In this document: positions 11,100 through 23,830 of the stretch, piece after piece
Layout of the letters: each line of letters begins with the position of its first letter
How positions within the stretch are numbered: the first letter of the stretch is position 1
Assembly: GCA_028583685.1 (NCBI GenBank)
Contig: JAMXIF010000042.1
Coordinates: 22,689,425-22,753,424, forward strand
Origin: Petaurus breviceps papuanus
Lineage: Eukaryota; Chordata; Mammalia; Diprotodontia; Petauridae
Direction: 5' to 3'
DNA length: 64,000 bases
The notes under the pieces: generated by a model
What the model saw: only the letters and a program-made list of their open reading frames with translations
Database searches by the model: none
What the model was told of the DNA's origin: nothing
Translations under genes and position numbers: made by a program

Positions 11100-11925
11100 A
11101 ACTAAATCATCAAAGAGTTTTCTACACCCAAATAGATAAATAACTTTTTATACCCTTTGGCCCACCAATATCACTACTAAATTTGAATTACAAAATCAAT
11201 GAAAAGGTTAAAGGACATATTTGTACAAAACTATTTTTTTTATGAGCAATCGGGGTTAAGTAACTTGCTCAAGGTTATACGGCCAGTTATTTCTGGACGT
11301 GATGCTAAGTGTTGGAGCCCGGATTCGATCCCCACGTCATCCTGACACTGGAGCCGGCGCTCTTACTCACTGAGCCACCTGGCCGCCCCAGTACAAAACT
11401 ATTAATAGCAGTTCTTTTTTATGGTAGCAAAGGATTGAAAATTGGGGGGATGCTCATCAATAGTGGAATGACCAAACAAGTTGGGGCATATGATTTTGAT
11501 GGAATACTATTGTGCTGTAAGAAGGGTGGTTTCAGAAAAACCTGGGAAGTCTTATATGAACTGATGCAGAGTGAAGTTAGCAGAACCAGAAAAATATTTT
11601 ACATAGTAACAGCAATATTTTAAGGATGACAAGTTGTGAAAGACTCAGCTAGCCTAATCAAGAAAATGATGACAGAAAATTACAAAGGTCTCATGATGAA
11701 AAAGGTTTTCTTCCTACAGAGAGAGGACTGATGAGTTCTGAGTACAGATTGAAGCACACTTTTAAAACTATATTTTTTGTGTTTTTGTGTATGTGTTATT
11801 TTATAACATCTAATGTGGAAATATGTTTTGCACAACTTCACATGTATAATCAATATCATCTTGCTTAACTTCTCAAGAAGAAAGGGAAGGAAAGAACTTG
11901 AAATTTAAAATAAAAAAGAATGCTA
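11100..11925 (+). mobile_element. L1 LINE 3' end, 5'-truncated, interrupted by a SINE
   Basis: Sense-strand end of a marsupial L1. 'taccctttggcccaccaata' (11152) and 'gggatgctcatcaatagtgg' (11446) correspond to the C-terminal ORF2 blocks seen antisense at 1.1 and 57 kb. After the SINE it continues with 'aactgatgcagagtgaagtt' and 'cagattgaagcacac', and ends with an A-rich tail at 11905-11925. One open stretch spans 11309-11623 across the SINE and the L1, but it is a hybrid frame and not a gene. Confidence 0.85.
11236..11390 (-). mobile_element. tRNA-derived marsupial SINE (W-like type) with perfect duplication
   Basis: About 155 bp, antisense. On the minus strand it starts 'ggggcggccaggtggctcag', has an A-box-like 'ggctcagtgagtaagagc' and a B-box-like 'gatcgaatccgggctcc', then 'ataactggccgtataacctt', and ends in A-rich sequence. 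A perfect 13-bp duplication gtacaaaactatt flanks it (11223-11235 and 11391-11403). It keeps many CpG sites, which suggests the youngest insertion of this SINE type here. It sits inside the L1 3' end. Confidence 0.88.
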
Positions 11926-13200
11926 AAAGTGTTTTACTGTAATTGTGATTGGAAATTTACTGTAAATGTAATTGGAAAATATTTAATGAGTAAAAATATT
12001 TTTTTAAAAAGAGAGTCATCCTTCTAAAATACCAACAGCAGTGCATTGATGATTAGAAAAATAGGACAAAGTTTTTTGTTTGTTTTTTAAAGATTCACCT
12101 GAATGCACATGAGAAGAATGAGAGGAAAAAGAATAACTCTCAGCTACTGTGCCCCACAGCTGATAGAGGAGAAGAGAATCCTCATGTTACCAATCAGGCC
12201 CTTCTTCCAATTGGGTTGCTGCAGTTCTTTGTCTTCAATGAGTGATGACAGTAGCCTCCCAGAGGAAGGCCCATTGTTTCCCACTCCATTAAAGAACCTC
12301 TGCCTGATTCTCTTTTGCTTCACTCTTCCCTTTTGAATCTGCTATGATCTCAACTCCCCTCCCTTCCTCCTTCCACACAATTATCTCATTGACCCTTGGA
12401 AGCTCGAAGGAGGAGCTACATAAGATTTTTTCTATCACAGAATCTGAAATATCATACATACAGGTTACTGGATTGTATAATTCATAAGCATTTCTTTTTA
12501 TATTTGGAATTTTCTGTTTAAGCCAAATAGCAACAAATACTCAAGAAATATGTGCTCACTTGAAGGATTCTATAGCTGCCATGTTTAATTATCCTAGACA
12601 TCTAAGGGATGATTAGCTGTTGCACTTTGCTGATTTTGACCATCTATACAATATTCTTCGAAAATCACTTACCATGCAAATGGAAATAAAACTACAGCTG
12701 CAAGAGCTGTGAGCAGTGAGATGACATTTTATTTTGCATAAGCCAATTGGCAAAAGTTCAACTATCATAAACATATGTGCTTCTCTTAAGATTTTATGAA
12801 ATTGCAATTTAACATTTTCACAATTCTTTCCTTCTGAGATTTTTGAACCAGTTTTTAAAAAAATATTTATTTGATATGAACCAAATTTATAAGAAAGTGA
12901 AAGGTAGAACATTTTTCCTCAAAATTTACATAGTCAAAATTGTCCACAAAGTCGTACACCAATGCTTCATTATAATAAAGAGATAACCCTGGGGCCTTTT
13001 AGGCTGTACCACTAGAGCACCATTGCAGGACCTCTCATGCTGGAAATGCTTGAAGTACTATTGTTACAGTTCATTATCCATTATCTCCAAGGTCAAGCCT
13101 AAGGAAATGCAGAGGAGTTTATCATCAGTGGCTGCCCACTTTGCAATAAATCATTTTTGCTAAGAAAACCTATAAAAAGGAATACAAAAATGCCACATAA
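11926..13200. other. Unassigned intergenic DNA
   Basis: I see nothing that I can assign. There are short open frames on both strands (12103-12336 plus; 12613-12912 minus, 99 codons), with no domain features. Confidence 0.45.
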
Positions 13201-13204
13201 ATTA

Positions 13205-13650
13205 ATTAAACATATAATTTAATGTTTGGTGATTTCATTGCAAATATGGGAACAGGGAAGAGAGACACAAGAGAGACCAAAGGTTGTAGAATATACAGAA
13301 GTCTCATGAAACTATAATATATGTTAATTATTTTCTTCAAAAAGAGAGTCAGGAGACGTTGACCATGTTGAGTAGAAATAAATTACAAAAAAGAAAAGAA
13401 ATTTCAACTCTGAGGAAGATACTAGTTACTAATATGTCATCTCTAAACCAGTAATCTTTGTACAGTCAGACCTTCAACTTCTTAAAGCAAATGACAAAAC
13501 AAAAACTCAATTAAAAACGTTGAAGTGAGGAGAAGATACAGTTGAGGGAGTTCCAGACTGAACTATTTAAATAATATGATAAAAATAAAAAAGCTAAACA
13601 GATAGATATTGACACAGACTATCATTATTTTCTAAAGATTTGATCAATAT
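13205..13650 (+). pseudogene. Decayed RTE-type LINE endonuclease region
   Basis: A plus-strand translation with stops and frame changes gives a pattern like the end of an RTE-clade AP endonuclease. A 'GDF(N)A..G' block lies near 13230. 'TMLSRNKLQKRKE' (13358 on) resembles the 'WTW.SPN..TKNEIDF' block. 'LNQ.SLYSQTFNFLKQM' (near 13450) resembles '..F...SDHRL..A'. It is very old, and no ORF survives. The match rests on motif order recalled from RTE proteins and needs a profile search. Confidence 0.5.
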
Positions 13651-14059
13651 AAAGAAGTTTTAAAAAATACTTCATAAAAAAGTATAAACAAATCAACCAA
13701 TTAATTACTGATCACTATGGATGTATCATGTACTAAGAGAACAATAGAATAAAATGGAGGGAGTGACCTAGACTAATTCTGGAAAAGTATATATAGTATT
13801 TTAAAGTATCTCTTTTTACTTATTTAAAAAAATACATAACATATATGTTCTCATAGATCTGTCTCTCTTCTATATCTGAGGGATCTATGTCCTTTTAAAA
13901 AGAATATTAATAAAAAACAGGAAAGAAAAAATAAATAAAAATCCATATATGTATACATATATAATACCTGTGTACATACCTCTAGTGCCTATATGTTTAA
14001 ATATATGTATATACATGTGTGTATGTATGTATTATACATCCCCCCCAAAAGGCTAATAT

Positions 14060-14990
14060 GTAAACACATGTGGACATCTCTCCTGAGCAAATGAAGAGGA
14101 GAAATGCATCCTCATAACTACTTTGGGGGCCATAATTATTTTTGTAATTTTGAAATATTAATTTTTTATTTATTTGTGATGGTTCTTGTTTTCATTTACA
14201 TTGCGATAATCATGCGTATTGTTTTCTTGAGTTTTTTTTACTTCACTTTGCATTAGTTCTTATAAGTTTTTACATACTCCTCTGTGTTTATCATCTTTGT
14301 CATTTCCTATACCACAGTCATATCCCATTGTAGTCATGGTCCATAATTTATTTGGTCATTTCACAAGTGATGGATATCTATTTTGTTTTCAATTGTTTGC
14401 TACTACAAAACAAAGCTGTTATCAATATTTTAATGTATATGGGGACTTTCTCTTTATCAGTGACTTCTTGGACATATAAGTCTAGTAGTGGAACTTTTTA
14501 GATAAAACATATGGACAATTTAATCACTTTAGTTGCATAATTTCGTATTGCTTTCCAAAATGGTTGTGGTAATTCACAGTTCCACCAATAATGTAGAAGT
14601 ATGCCTATCTTCCTACAACAGCTTCAACATTGACTCTTTTTTGTTCGTTGGGTATTAGGTACAACTTCAGGGAGTGATTTGCATTTCTCTTATTATAAAT
14701 TATTTGGAGCAATCTCATGTTTTTAAAAATAATTTACGATTCTTTTGAGATTATATTCCTTTATATCCTTTGACCCTATGTTGGTAAATATCTTTTGGTC
14801 TTTCATAAATATCACTAGCACAATATATGTATGTATGTATGCATGTACGTGCTCTTCCTCTCTGCCTCTCTATATGTGTGTGTGTGTGTAAAATCACTTG
14901 TTTCACTGCCCATTTCCTTAAGACTTTCCTCATTAGTGGTGATGTCTTATGTCTGTATGACTTGTTGAGAGCTTGAGAAATAAAAAATTC
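14060..14990 (-). mobile_element. Old L1 LINE, antisense ORF2 region (first part)
   Basis: Carries weakened versions of the antisense L1 blocks: 'tttggtcatttcacaagtga', 'tttccaaaatggttg', 'aattcacagttccacc' and 'ttatttggagcaatctcatg'. It is more diverged than the L1 at 1-2 kb. The same element seems to resume at 15.7 kb beyond a SINE. A (TATG)n/(TG)n simple repeat lies at 14825-14890. Confidence 0.7.
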
Positions 14991-15349
14991 TGGTTTTCAA
15001 CTTTTCAGATTCTTGAGAAAAAACACATGGCTCCAAACCCTCATCAGGTCCCCAGAGGGAAAAAAAGACTCTTGGAAGAAGTGAATATCTAGTTGTATCT
15101 CTAACAGCTTACTAAATTAAAGACTTGGGGGAATAACCCCTTGAAAACGATCTAAGAAACTCTTAATTGGTTAAGGTAAGTTATTTTGTTTCCACTGAAA
15201 GAGCTCATTCACTCTGTATTATTTTATATATTCTAATATCTGTACCTTTTCTGATTTCTGCTTTGTTATTCAGTTCAAATTGTTATTAATATTATCATTA
15301 TAATTAATATTATTATGACAATCAATCTCCCCAAATCTGTCTATAACCT

Positions 15350-15600
15350 TCTTGAGTGTTGTTGCTATTCAGTCCTTTCAGTTGTGGCCAACTCTTTGTG
15401 ATGCCATTTGGGGTTTCTTGGCAACAATGCTTTAGTGGTTTGTCATTTCCTTCTCCTGCTCATTTTACAGATGAGGAAACTGAGGCAAAAAAAGATTATG
15501 TGACTTGTCTAAGATTGTACAGCTAGTAAGTGTCTAAGGTCATATTTGAACTCAGGTCTTCCTGATTCCAGGCCTGGGACTTTATCAGCCTTTCCACCTG
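15350..15600 (-). mobile_element. MAR-type CORE-SINE
   Basis: Contains 'gttgctattcagtccttt', 'ccaactctttgtgatgcc', 'tttggggtttcttggcaac', 'gtcatttccttctcctgctc' and 'acagatgaggaaactgaggc', then a degenerate 'ctcaggtcttcctgattcc'. This is the marsupial MAR-type SINE. It lies between two pieces of an old L1. The right edge runs into a short L2-like tail (15605-15655). Confidence 0.8.
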
Positions 15601-15699
15601 GCACCCTCTTTGAATCCCCACTGCTGCCACAATACCTGACACATAGGAGGCTCTTATGATTCTAAAGAGTATTTTTACCTATATTCATATGATTCTCCA

Positions 15700-16440
15700 C
15701 GTCATTTGGGAGATGGACTTATAACTGTTTTATAAAGCACAGTTATTTTGAATCAAATGTCTGTCTCTGCTGAGTTTCATTGGTGGTAACATATAGAAAA
15801 TTGATGATTTATAGGGGGTTATTTTAAATCCTGTCCTTTGCCAAGTTTACTAATTGTTTTGATTGAGAATTAGTTGATTCTAAGTTTCTCTAGGTAAATC
15901 ATTATGTCATATGCAAAAATAAATAATTTTGTTTCCTCTTCACCTATGCTTATTCTCTGAAATTCTTTTTTCTTGTCATGTTTTATAGTGAACATGTTAA
16001 GCACTATTTCAAATAATAGTGATGATAATGGACAACTTTATTTTCTTCCTAATCTTATTGGAAAGGCTTTCACTATATCTTCATTAAATGTAATATTGAC
16101 CTGGGGTTTTAGACAGATTATATTTATCATATTAAGAAGAAGCCAATTTATTTCTCTGCTTTTAACAAAATAAATATTGTAGGTCATTGAGTTTTATGCA
16201 TCAATTGATATAATCATGTAATTTTTATTGTTTTGGCTATCCATAGGACTTAATATGTTTTAGTTTTCCTACCAGTGAGACAATCTCGCATTCTTGGTAT
16301 AAATTGTATCTTTTTATAATATGAAATCTTGTTGATATGTTGTGGTAGCTCTTTGATAATATTTTATTTAATTTATTTTTCCCTGATATTTATTAGGAAA
16401 TGGGTCTATTATTTTCATTCTCTTCTGTGATTTGTCACTT
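15700..16440 (-). mobile_element. Old L1 LINE, antisense ORF2 region (second part)
   Basis: Antisense RT-region blocks: 'ctaggtaaatcattatgtca', 'gcaaaaataaataattttg', 'tggacaactttattttc' and 'ttgatataatcatgtaattt'. These correspond in order to L1 ORF2 upstream of the part at 14.1-15.0 kb, so the two are probably one element split by the MAR SINE. No frame is intact. Confidence 0.65.
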
Positions 16441-18015
16441 CACAGTATAGGTATTAAGACATTCACAGCACATGATACCTGAGATAGAGATATTTAATAT
16501 TTTTTATTATAGACTAATTATTGAGAGTGAAATTAACTTTGACCATTTCTACATGACTAAGCTAGAATGGAGATATAGATTATGGAATATGAGGAGGCTA
16601 CAGGACTGAGGTGCCAGGATGTTTAAGGGTACATTAGTATTTATATTGAAGTCACCAAATATTAGTGTAGGGGTTAAATTGAACAAAATTAATTTATAAC
16701 TACAATGGAGATTTTAAAATCCAAAATTATTATCTTTATTCATAAGCTCAGATATAAAGTTGTAGATCAAGCACTACTAATGACTGAATATATTTAAGCA
16801 TGTATACTTACATACACATAATTCACCTACGTATATATGTATATATGTGTTTATATATTTGATTTTAAAGGTCCTGCTATTGAAATTCTCAGCATTGCAC
16901 ATCAGACTGGTAGCATTTCTGTTTTGACCATAATTCAGACAAAGATTTCCAGTTAACACACTGAAATTGGGCTTAAACTTGCTGCATAGTACTATTCTAT
17001 CTTAATTCCAAATGGATTACTTGTGGTAATGTTTCCCTTAAGAACATGCTTCTTGAGACCATTTCCAAACATATAAAGACATTAATCTGCACACATTTAT
17101 GTTAGGCAGCTTAACAAATAAAGAAAACAAAATTATAGTCACTTGACTGCTAAACTAGAGTGTTCTGAATGCAATTCTGTTTTATTTGGAGATATCTGGG
17201 AGGTAGTCAGTATGGCCCAGTAGTTAGATCACTTACTATTTTCTAATCTTGATTCAACCAAAATTTGAAATTTAACCCATCTCTACTTCATTGACTCTCC
17301 TCTGTTCCCTGTTTTGCCTTCCACAGAGAGATAAGGAAGTTCAGTTAACATACTACATGTCTGAATGTGGGAATATAAATTTGTTGGATGAAATAGATAG
17401 AAATGAATTTTTTAAATTTATTTTGTGACTATAAGAGATAACTGTAGTTTTCACTTTAAGCCACCCAACTGTACAATTGTAGCTTGTCATAGCTAGTGAG
17501 AAACCTTATACAAAAGCAACACCACATGGATGAAACAAACCTGAGACTGTCTTTCCTAGCAATCCAAACCATGTCGCTCAGATTCAAAGTTTCTTTCTCA
17601 GAATAGTCCACTGATTTCTGTGTTCTCATGCATAACATCTTTGACAGCAAAATTTTCTCTTTTTTAGAGACTCTGTGTTTGTGTTCAGGGGTGGGGCAAC
17701 CAATATGGGGCTATTTCACCAATTCTCCCTCACATTGGTGGGTTGATTCTTCACATTCAGACCATTATTACAACCATAGTTCTAGTACTGACACTCCTGA
17801 GCCCCTATAAGTGTATTTTCTATCAACTATTAGCCAGTTGTCTCAATTTGCTTTTAGCAAAGATATATATAAAGGTGATATAGTAAGAACAGCTAGTCAA
17901 AAATATTGCCCCCATCAAATAATAATCATTGGCATAAATCACTCAGGAAGTTATCTTATTTCCAATCTATTTCCTATGTCATTTAAGAATCACCTTAAAC
18001 TTAAAATACAGTTAT
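16441..18015. other. Unassigned DNA, traces of MIR
   Basis: Mostly unrecognised. A weak MIR-like trace lies at 17205-17300 (cagtatggcccagtagttag). Short open frames at 17628-18017 have no family features. Confidence 0.4.
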
Positions 18016-18126
18016 AGTTTGGTTAGTGGCTGTTGTCCCTTGTTCTTGAAGAGGACCAAAATGACATCACTACAGTAGATTCAAGTTATTGTGTGTCCAA
18101 CTGTTGCTGCTCAGACTAATACAAGC

Positions 18127-20590
18127 TTAGAATGTCCATAATATATAAATATGGACAAATAATAAATATTTGTATTTATGTAAATATAGTGGTGGCTGAT
18201 GGACTACCTTTGTTTTCTTGGTGATAATTGTCAGGCCCAAATTAGCACGAGCAGCAGAGAATAGATCCCTACTTTGTTGCGTCTCAACTTCAGAAACTGT
18301 ATTGAGTGCACAATCATCTGCAAACAGAAAATGCACTAACACTTCCTCCACTTTGGTCTTGGCTTGTAGCCTTTTCAAGTTAGAGAATTTACCATCGGTA
18401 TGGTAACTGACCTTGATGAAATCATTTGACAACAAGGCTGAAAACATCATTCTAGAAAGCATGAGAATAAGCACACAGCCTAGTTTCACTTCATTGGTGA
18501 CTGGGAAAGCACAAGAGCGTTGTCCATTATCCAGAACCCAAGCAAGCATGCTGTCATGAAATTGACATACACTGCTGATGAACTTCTCTGGGCAACCAAA
18601 TTTGACATAATTTTCCATAAACCCTCATGACTGACAGTATCAAAAGCCTTGGTCAGGTCTAAAAATGTTGTGTAGAGACTTCTGTTCTGCTCCTGGCATT
18701 TGCCCTGGAGTTGTTGGGAAGCAAACACCATATTAACAGTTCCCTGGCCCTTTCTGGAGCCATATTGGCTGTCACAAAAATGACCATCTTCCAGATGAAA
18801 GATCAGCTTATTAAGGAGAACTCTGGCAAGAATCTTGCCAGCAATGACTAAGAGAGAGACACACCTTTCCCCCTGTGATTGTCCAGGATAATCTATTTTC
18901 TTTACCTTTATAAAGGTGGGTGATGGAGGTATTCTTGAACTGCTATGGGATAACCTCCTCTTGCCATATAACCTGGAAAATTTTAGTCATCTTTTGTATG
19001 AGCAATGGACCCACTGCTTTGTAAATTTCAACTGGAAAAGAATCAGTACTGGATACTTTGCCACATGAAAGGATTCTAATGACATTCAAAGTCTCTTCTT
19101 CAGTTGAAACTTCAACTAGGGACGGACTGACTTCAACCTGAGGTAAATGGTCAGTGACCTCAGCATTGATTGATGAAGGTCAGTTTAGAACACTATGGAA
19201 GTGTTTAGTCTATCTCTCTAAGATCATGTCCTTATTACTAGCCAATATGACTCCATCAGCATTGAGTACTCGAGATGCACAATAGATCTTTGGCCCATAA
19301 ATAGCCTTTAGGACATCATAAAAGCATCTTGGATTGTTACTATCAGTATAAAACTGAATTTTATCTGCCTTCTTACTGAGCCAAGAATCCTCTATCTCTC
19401 TAAGCCTAACTTGTAATTTACACCCTTGTAATTTACTTTTGATGGAATTAAATGGTGCCTTCTTAGAGATAGAGGAACCATCCTGCTGGTAAATCCTGTT
19501 CTCATTTTTCATTTAGCAGATTCTGAATTTCCCCATCATTTTCATCAAATCAGTCCTGAAGTTTGCAAGTATTCTGACCCAGATGAGCAGATACAGTGCT
19601 ATACACCAAATCTCTGAAAGCTAGCCACTTGTTTTCTACTCCACTGTTGTCAACTCTGTATTGGCTCAACTTTCCCTCCAAGTTAGCAATAAACTGTTCC
19701 TGCCCAGAGACATGCTCTAATCTGATGAGATTAAGTCTTCTGGCAGTCATTTTGCTTTGGGGATGTTGCTTTTGTTGAATTAGAATATTCAGCTTAGCGA
19801 GGATGTCTTGATCAGTCCAGCACTCTATGCCACAGATTGCCTTTGCCACTCTCACATCCTGTCTGTCTCTTCTCCTTACAGTCACAGTATATTAAATGCC
19901 AATGCGAATGTGCATCCATGAAGTTTTATTCAGTTTAGTTAAATAGAGGACATTTTTGGTGATGAGAAGAAGATCATGAGCTGCACAAGTCTTCAGTAGT
20001 AAGTGACCATTGCTGTTGCTGTTTCCAAATCCATTGCTCCCTATGACTCCCTGCCAAGTTTGAGAGTCTGAGCCTATTCTAGCATTAAAGTCATCCAAAA
20101 TTATAAGAGGTTTTTTTTTTTCTTTTTGGAGGTCAGGACAATTGGGGTTAAGTGGCTTGCCCAAGGTCACACGGCTAGTAAGTGTTAAGTGTCTGAGACT
20201 GGATTTGAACTCAGGTCCTCCTGACTTCCTGGCTGGTGCTCTATTCACTGAGCCACATGCCCACCCTGATAAGCTTGTCTTCTTTTGGCACATTGATGTT
20301 AAATGTCTCCAGGTCAGGAAAATATGCACCAATCATGGTGGTTGGACATTTTCCTGCAGGTAGCAATCACATTGTTGCGAGCTAGTCATTGACTCCTTTT
20401 GGGAGGCATACAAGCTTGTGAACTAGATTAGTTTTGATTGCAAAACCTACACCAATTTCACAATGCTCCCCTTCACTGCATCTATTCCAGAAAAACATGT
20501 ATCCAGCTCCAACTTCAGTAAGCAGACCTTTATTTACCAGACTTGTTTCACTCAGGGCTGCTATTTGGATGTGATACCTGCTGAGTTCTC
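18127..20590 (-). pseudogene. RTE endonuclease/reverse transcriptase ORF, broken
   Basis: Would encode the single large protein of RTE elements, which nicks DNA and copies the element RNA at the target site. Minus-strand order: endonuclease start 'IAALSET' and 'GVGFAIKTNLV' (about 20590-20430); 'IILDDFNARIGSD' (about 20100); 'NKTSWMHIRIG' (about 19900); 'VRRRDRQDVRVAKAICG' (about 19870); linker 'FYDVLKAIYGPKI' (about 19310); RT block 'FLDLTKAFDTVSHEGLWKIM' (about 18660); 'FGCPEKFI'; and the catalytic box 'LFADDCAL' (about 18310). The longest open piece is 163 codons (18127-18618). There are many stops and frame changes. The order and wording match SR2-like RTE proteins that I recognise. Confidence 0.85.
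20105..20268 (-). mobile_element. tRNA-derived SINE inside the RTE endonuclease
   Basis: Antisense copy. The minus strand reads 'gggcatgtggctcagtgaat' (tRNA-like head), 'gagttcaaatccagtctcag' (B-box-like), 'ctagccgtgtgaccttggg' and 'cacttaaccccaattg', then A-rich sequence. It splits the endonuclease between 'DKL' and 'IILDDFNA', so it postdates the RTE insertion. Confidence 0.85.
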
Positions 20591-21547
20591 TTGCAACAAG
20601 AGCTATTCATCTTTCAAACCTACTGGATTTTGTGTTGTCTATAAGTGTGAGAACATTCTCTGTGCCTATAGTGAGTGGAATCATCTTTGTAGACCTTTTT
20701 GTACTGTGTGTGTGTGTGTGTGTTTGGACCACAGAATGGGATTCCCTGTCTGCTGCAGTAATCAGGGTTGAGTAAGCAGAAACAATTTAGGGCACCTTTT
20801 CTAGCCCTTTCCTCACACCAGGAGGGAAGCAGTATGATCCTTAAAAGGCTGCTCATACACCTAGGGGCTGCCAAATCCCACTGCTGCTTCCAGTGAAAAA
20901 ATGACCCTATGGCCTGGGCCACCTATGTGCAACGTCACAACTACAGCTCTAGTCCATCTGTACCCACTGCTTCAGCACTTGCCAATCGCCACAGGACTTT
21001 GAAATAGGTAAAAACTGTAAAATGATATGGGTGATGTCTTTTTATTTATGTGCAAATTGGATTTAAGTGAGGCAGAATTGCATGAAATCATCAGCCTCAC
21101 TTTCACCTCCAGTGTCCTCACAGTCCAGTGGCAGGACAGAATCAAGACAACTGGTGATGGCTCAAGATGCAGTGGACGACCTTGGTGTCTTTGTTGTCTA
21201 ACCAAGCTCTAAGCACTTCATAGCTGCAGCTGCCTTCGTGACTGTTGGAACAAATTGTTCTCATCCATCCATCCTAACAGGGGAGATCTTCACATGCTTG
21301 GGGTAGACATCTCCCTAACTCACCAACAGGTTTGAGACTCTTCGGTTACCCTCAATCTGGTTTAACTCCCCCTCCCCTGCCAAAACAGTTTACCAGGCTG
21401 TGGTCACTGGGCATGCTACAGCTTCTTGGAGCCACAGGTAAAAGTTAAGTGGAATAGGTGGACCCCAAAGGTGAAAAGGAGCCCTGCAAAGGGCTCAATA
21501 GCCTTCACCCCAGAGGCACTAGTTTTCCCTGAACACACCCTAAACTC

Positions 21548-23170
21548 TAGAATAGAGTTATAGAATCTAATTAGATGTACACATAAATAACATATGTGAC
21601 CAAAGTGCAAACTCAAGTCATGGTTATTAGAATTTCTTTATTGGATCCATACCCACATTTTATTTTTTTGGTTCATGGGGTCATGTCCTTGATTGGAAGC
21701 TGCTTTATCCATTTGATTGATATCTTTATTCAGATCTCTACTTCTGTCTTAGTCCTTTACCTTCTGCATATCTCTCTATCCTCTTGGTTTGAGCCCCACT
21801 AGTCCAATGCCTCTTATGACATGGTCAGTGGGGAGGTGGCAGAGTTTCATGCTACTTAGGGATCACTTTCCCCTTTAATCGTCTCCCTATCACACACACT
21901 TTCTGCTAAAAATTTAAGAATGATTCTTTCAGGCCCTCTGAACCTGGAAACATAAGGAAACTTGACTGGTTTGAAACTTGACTACACATTTCTTAAATGA
22001 ATTATTATATTATACAGAGGCCCAGGGCTTTATTTGATTCTTCCAGTCAATTATGAGATATTTCTATCATCTGACATTATTCAAGATAAAACCACTTTAC
22101 TTTCAATTTAAAAACTAGTTCATACTTATTTTCTACCTTTGTTAGATTAATTAATTGAATAAAATCTGGGCGTTCTGTATTTACATCAATTCGGATGAGT
22201 GTAGTATTCTCTACCATACATATGAATTGCCCTCCCTGTCCCAATTCCACTAAAAATAATTTAGAAGAATTGAGATATGTAGAAAGAGTTGATGAAACTA
22301 AAAATTAAATAATTTTAGTTTTTAATAAAAATTAAAAGGCTAGATCATTTGATATGGGTATCAGGGACTAAAACTGAGGTAGAAATAAGGTCAAGAAGAG
22401 AGAAAGAAATTTGAATCAGCCATTGTGAGAAGTAGATAGCAGATCAGTCAGTTCATACTTATTATAAGCATTAAATATAAGAAGAATATATAAGAACTTC
22501 CTCCCCCAAATTTTACAAATGTGTAAAAGAAGTTAATCCCTGCTTACATAGACAATTAAAAATATCCTTATTGTGACCTTAGTTATTGACCAGAGCCAAT
22601 GTAGTCTTCTTGAGCCTCCATATATCACTGAAATCTGAGAGTCAGTATAGTACTTGACCCCATGGTGGAGAAAAAAATCTGTATTGTAAATGTATTGTGG
22701 GCCAATCTGAGCTTAAGCCAGGTCTCCTTTGTCTATGATCCTATAACTGAAGACTTTATTGAAGGCACAAATCCTTCCCTCCTCCTATAACTGAAGTCTA
22801 GATGAATATAGAGAAAATTCTAGTATTGATTGCTGCATGCCTAGATTTCTGGACTGATAAAAGTTAAGGATTCTATCTGAAAGCAATAATGACTCCTTAG
22901 GGACCTACATGACTTTTTTTCTATCTCTATGTATTCTATATCTCTATGTATCCTATCCATTAAAGTTTATACTATCAAGCCAACCACAAATCTTTATAGT
23001 ATTAGATAGGATGCTGGGATTCCTTTAACATAGAACCAATGCCATCCTTAAGTCATAATTATCTGAAGTTCAGAATCAATAACAAGGATATGTTAAGTCG
23101 GGATCTATATAAAGTAGCTTTTATTCCTCTACAAGCATGAAGGAGGTCACTCACCATGCACAAGGTAATG
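21548..23170. other. Unassigned intergenic DNA
   Basis: About 1.6 kb with no recognisable repeat or exon. Confidence 0.45.
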
Positions 23171-23171
23171 C

Positions 23172-23365
23172 ACTCTCAGTCACTTACTAGCTGAGTGATT
23201 CTGGATAAGTCACTTAACCTCCCTTAGTTTTATCTGTAAAATGAGGATAATAAAAGCACTTATCTCACAGGGTTGTTTTGAGGATTCAATGAGATAATGT
23301 ATGTGAACCTTTTTGCAACTCTTAAAAGACTATGTAAATGTTAGTTATTACTGTTGCTATTATTA
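23172..23365 (+). mobile_element. MIR/Ther-type CORE-SINE
   Basis: Sense MIR order: 'cacttactagctgagtgatt', 'gataagtcacttaacctcc', 'atctgtaaaatgaggataat', 'cagggttgttttgaggattc', 'gagataatgtatgtgaac' and 'tgttagttattact'. Nearly the full core and 3' part survive. Confidence 0.85.
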
Positions 23366-23399
23366 TTACATACAATTTAGGAGGAGAAAACCTTTCTCT

Positions 23400-23830
23400 T
23401 TTTCTCCCATCTCAATCAATCAATTTATTATTGTTTACTAAATTCCCAATATGAAGTTGAGTGCCATGGAACAACCAAATATATATAAATCAGAAAGCCT
23501 GCTGTCACAGAGTTACCAGTTTCTTTGGGCGAGATAAAGCTAAAGTGTAAAACATATTTAGTGAGCAATACAAAATAATATGTGATCTAGTTTTTTTTCC
23601 CATTACAGATTATTAGGCTATAAGATAAATTAGAGACCAGTATCAGCTGTAGCCATCATAAAAGTTTTTATTTTGGAGATGGGACTTGAATTAGTTCTAA
23701 AGGAATAAATACAGTTTGAGTGTATTTAAGGGAATGGGAGGATTTTTCAGGTATGTGGGAGAATTTTGGAGAGTGTATAGAAGAGAAATGGAATGATAAA
23801 GTGTACAATAGAGGGTAATAAAAAGGCCAT
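23400..23830 (-). mobile_element. L2-type LINE, antisense
   Basis: Begins 'aatcaatcaatttattattg' and 'gttgagtgccatgg' (reverse complement of the L2 3' end), then 'gggacttgaattagttctaa' and 'gaatgggaggatttttcag'. It is an old copy. Confidence 0.6.

Larger units (their letters stand above)
18020..21547 (-). mobile_element. RTE-clade LINE, antisense, near full length with internal loss
   Basis: On the minus strand, a 5' region (21547 to about 20650) is followed by an AP endonuclease region, an RT region and a short 3' UTR ending near 18020 (3' end related to 44325). The RT part stops after the 'GLTIITKKTKVVHQPP' block and jumps to the 3' UTR, so the C-terminal part of the ORF is missing here. 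A tRNA-type SINE interrupts the endonuclease. A full RTE is about 3.3 kb, so this copy is nearly complete in span. Confidence 0.85.

Noticed and set aside
11309-11623. 104-codon open frame
   Set aside because: It runs from an antisense SINE into L1 3' sequence. It is a composite of two transposons, with only the L1 part protein-derived.
18218-18406. Open frame antisense to the RTE RT region
   Set aside because: It is a shadow of the minus-strand RT frame containing LFADDCAL; the other strand carries the recognisable protein.
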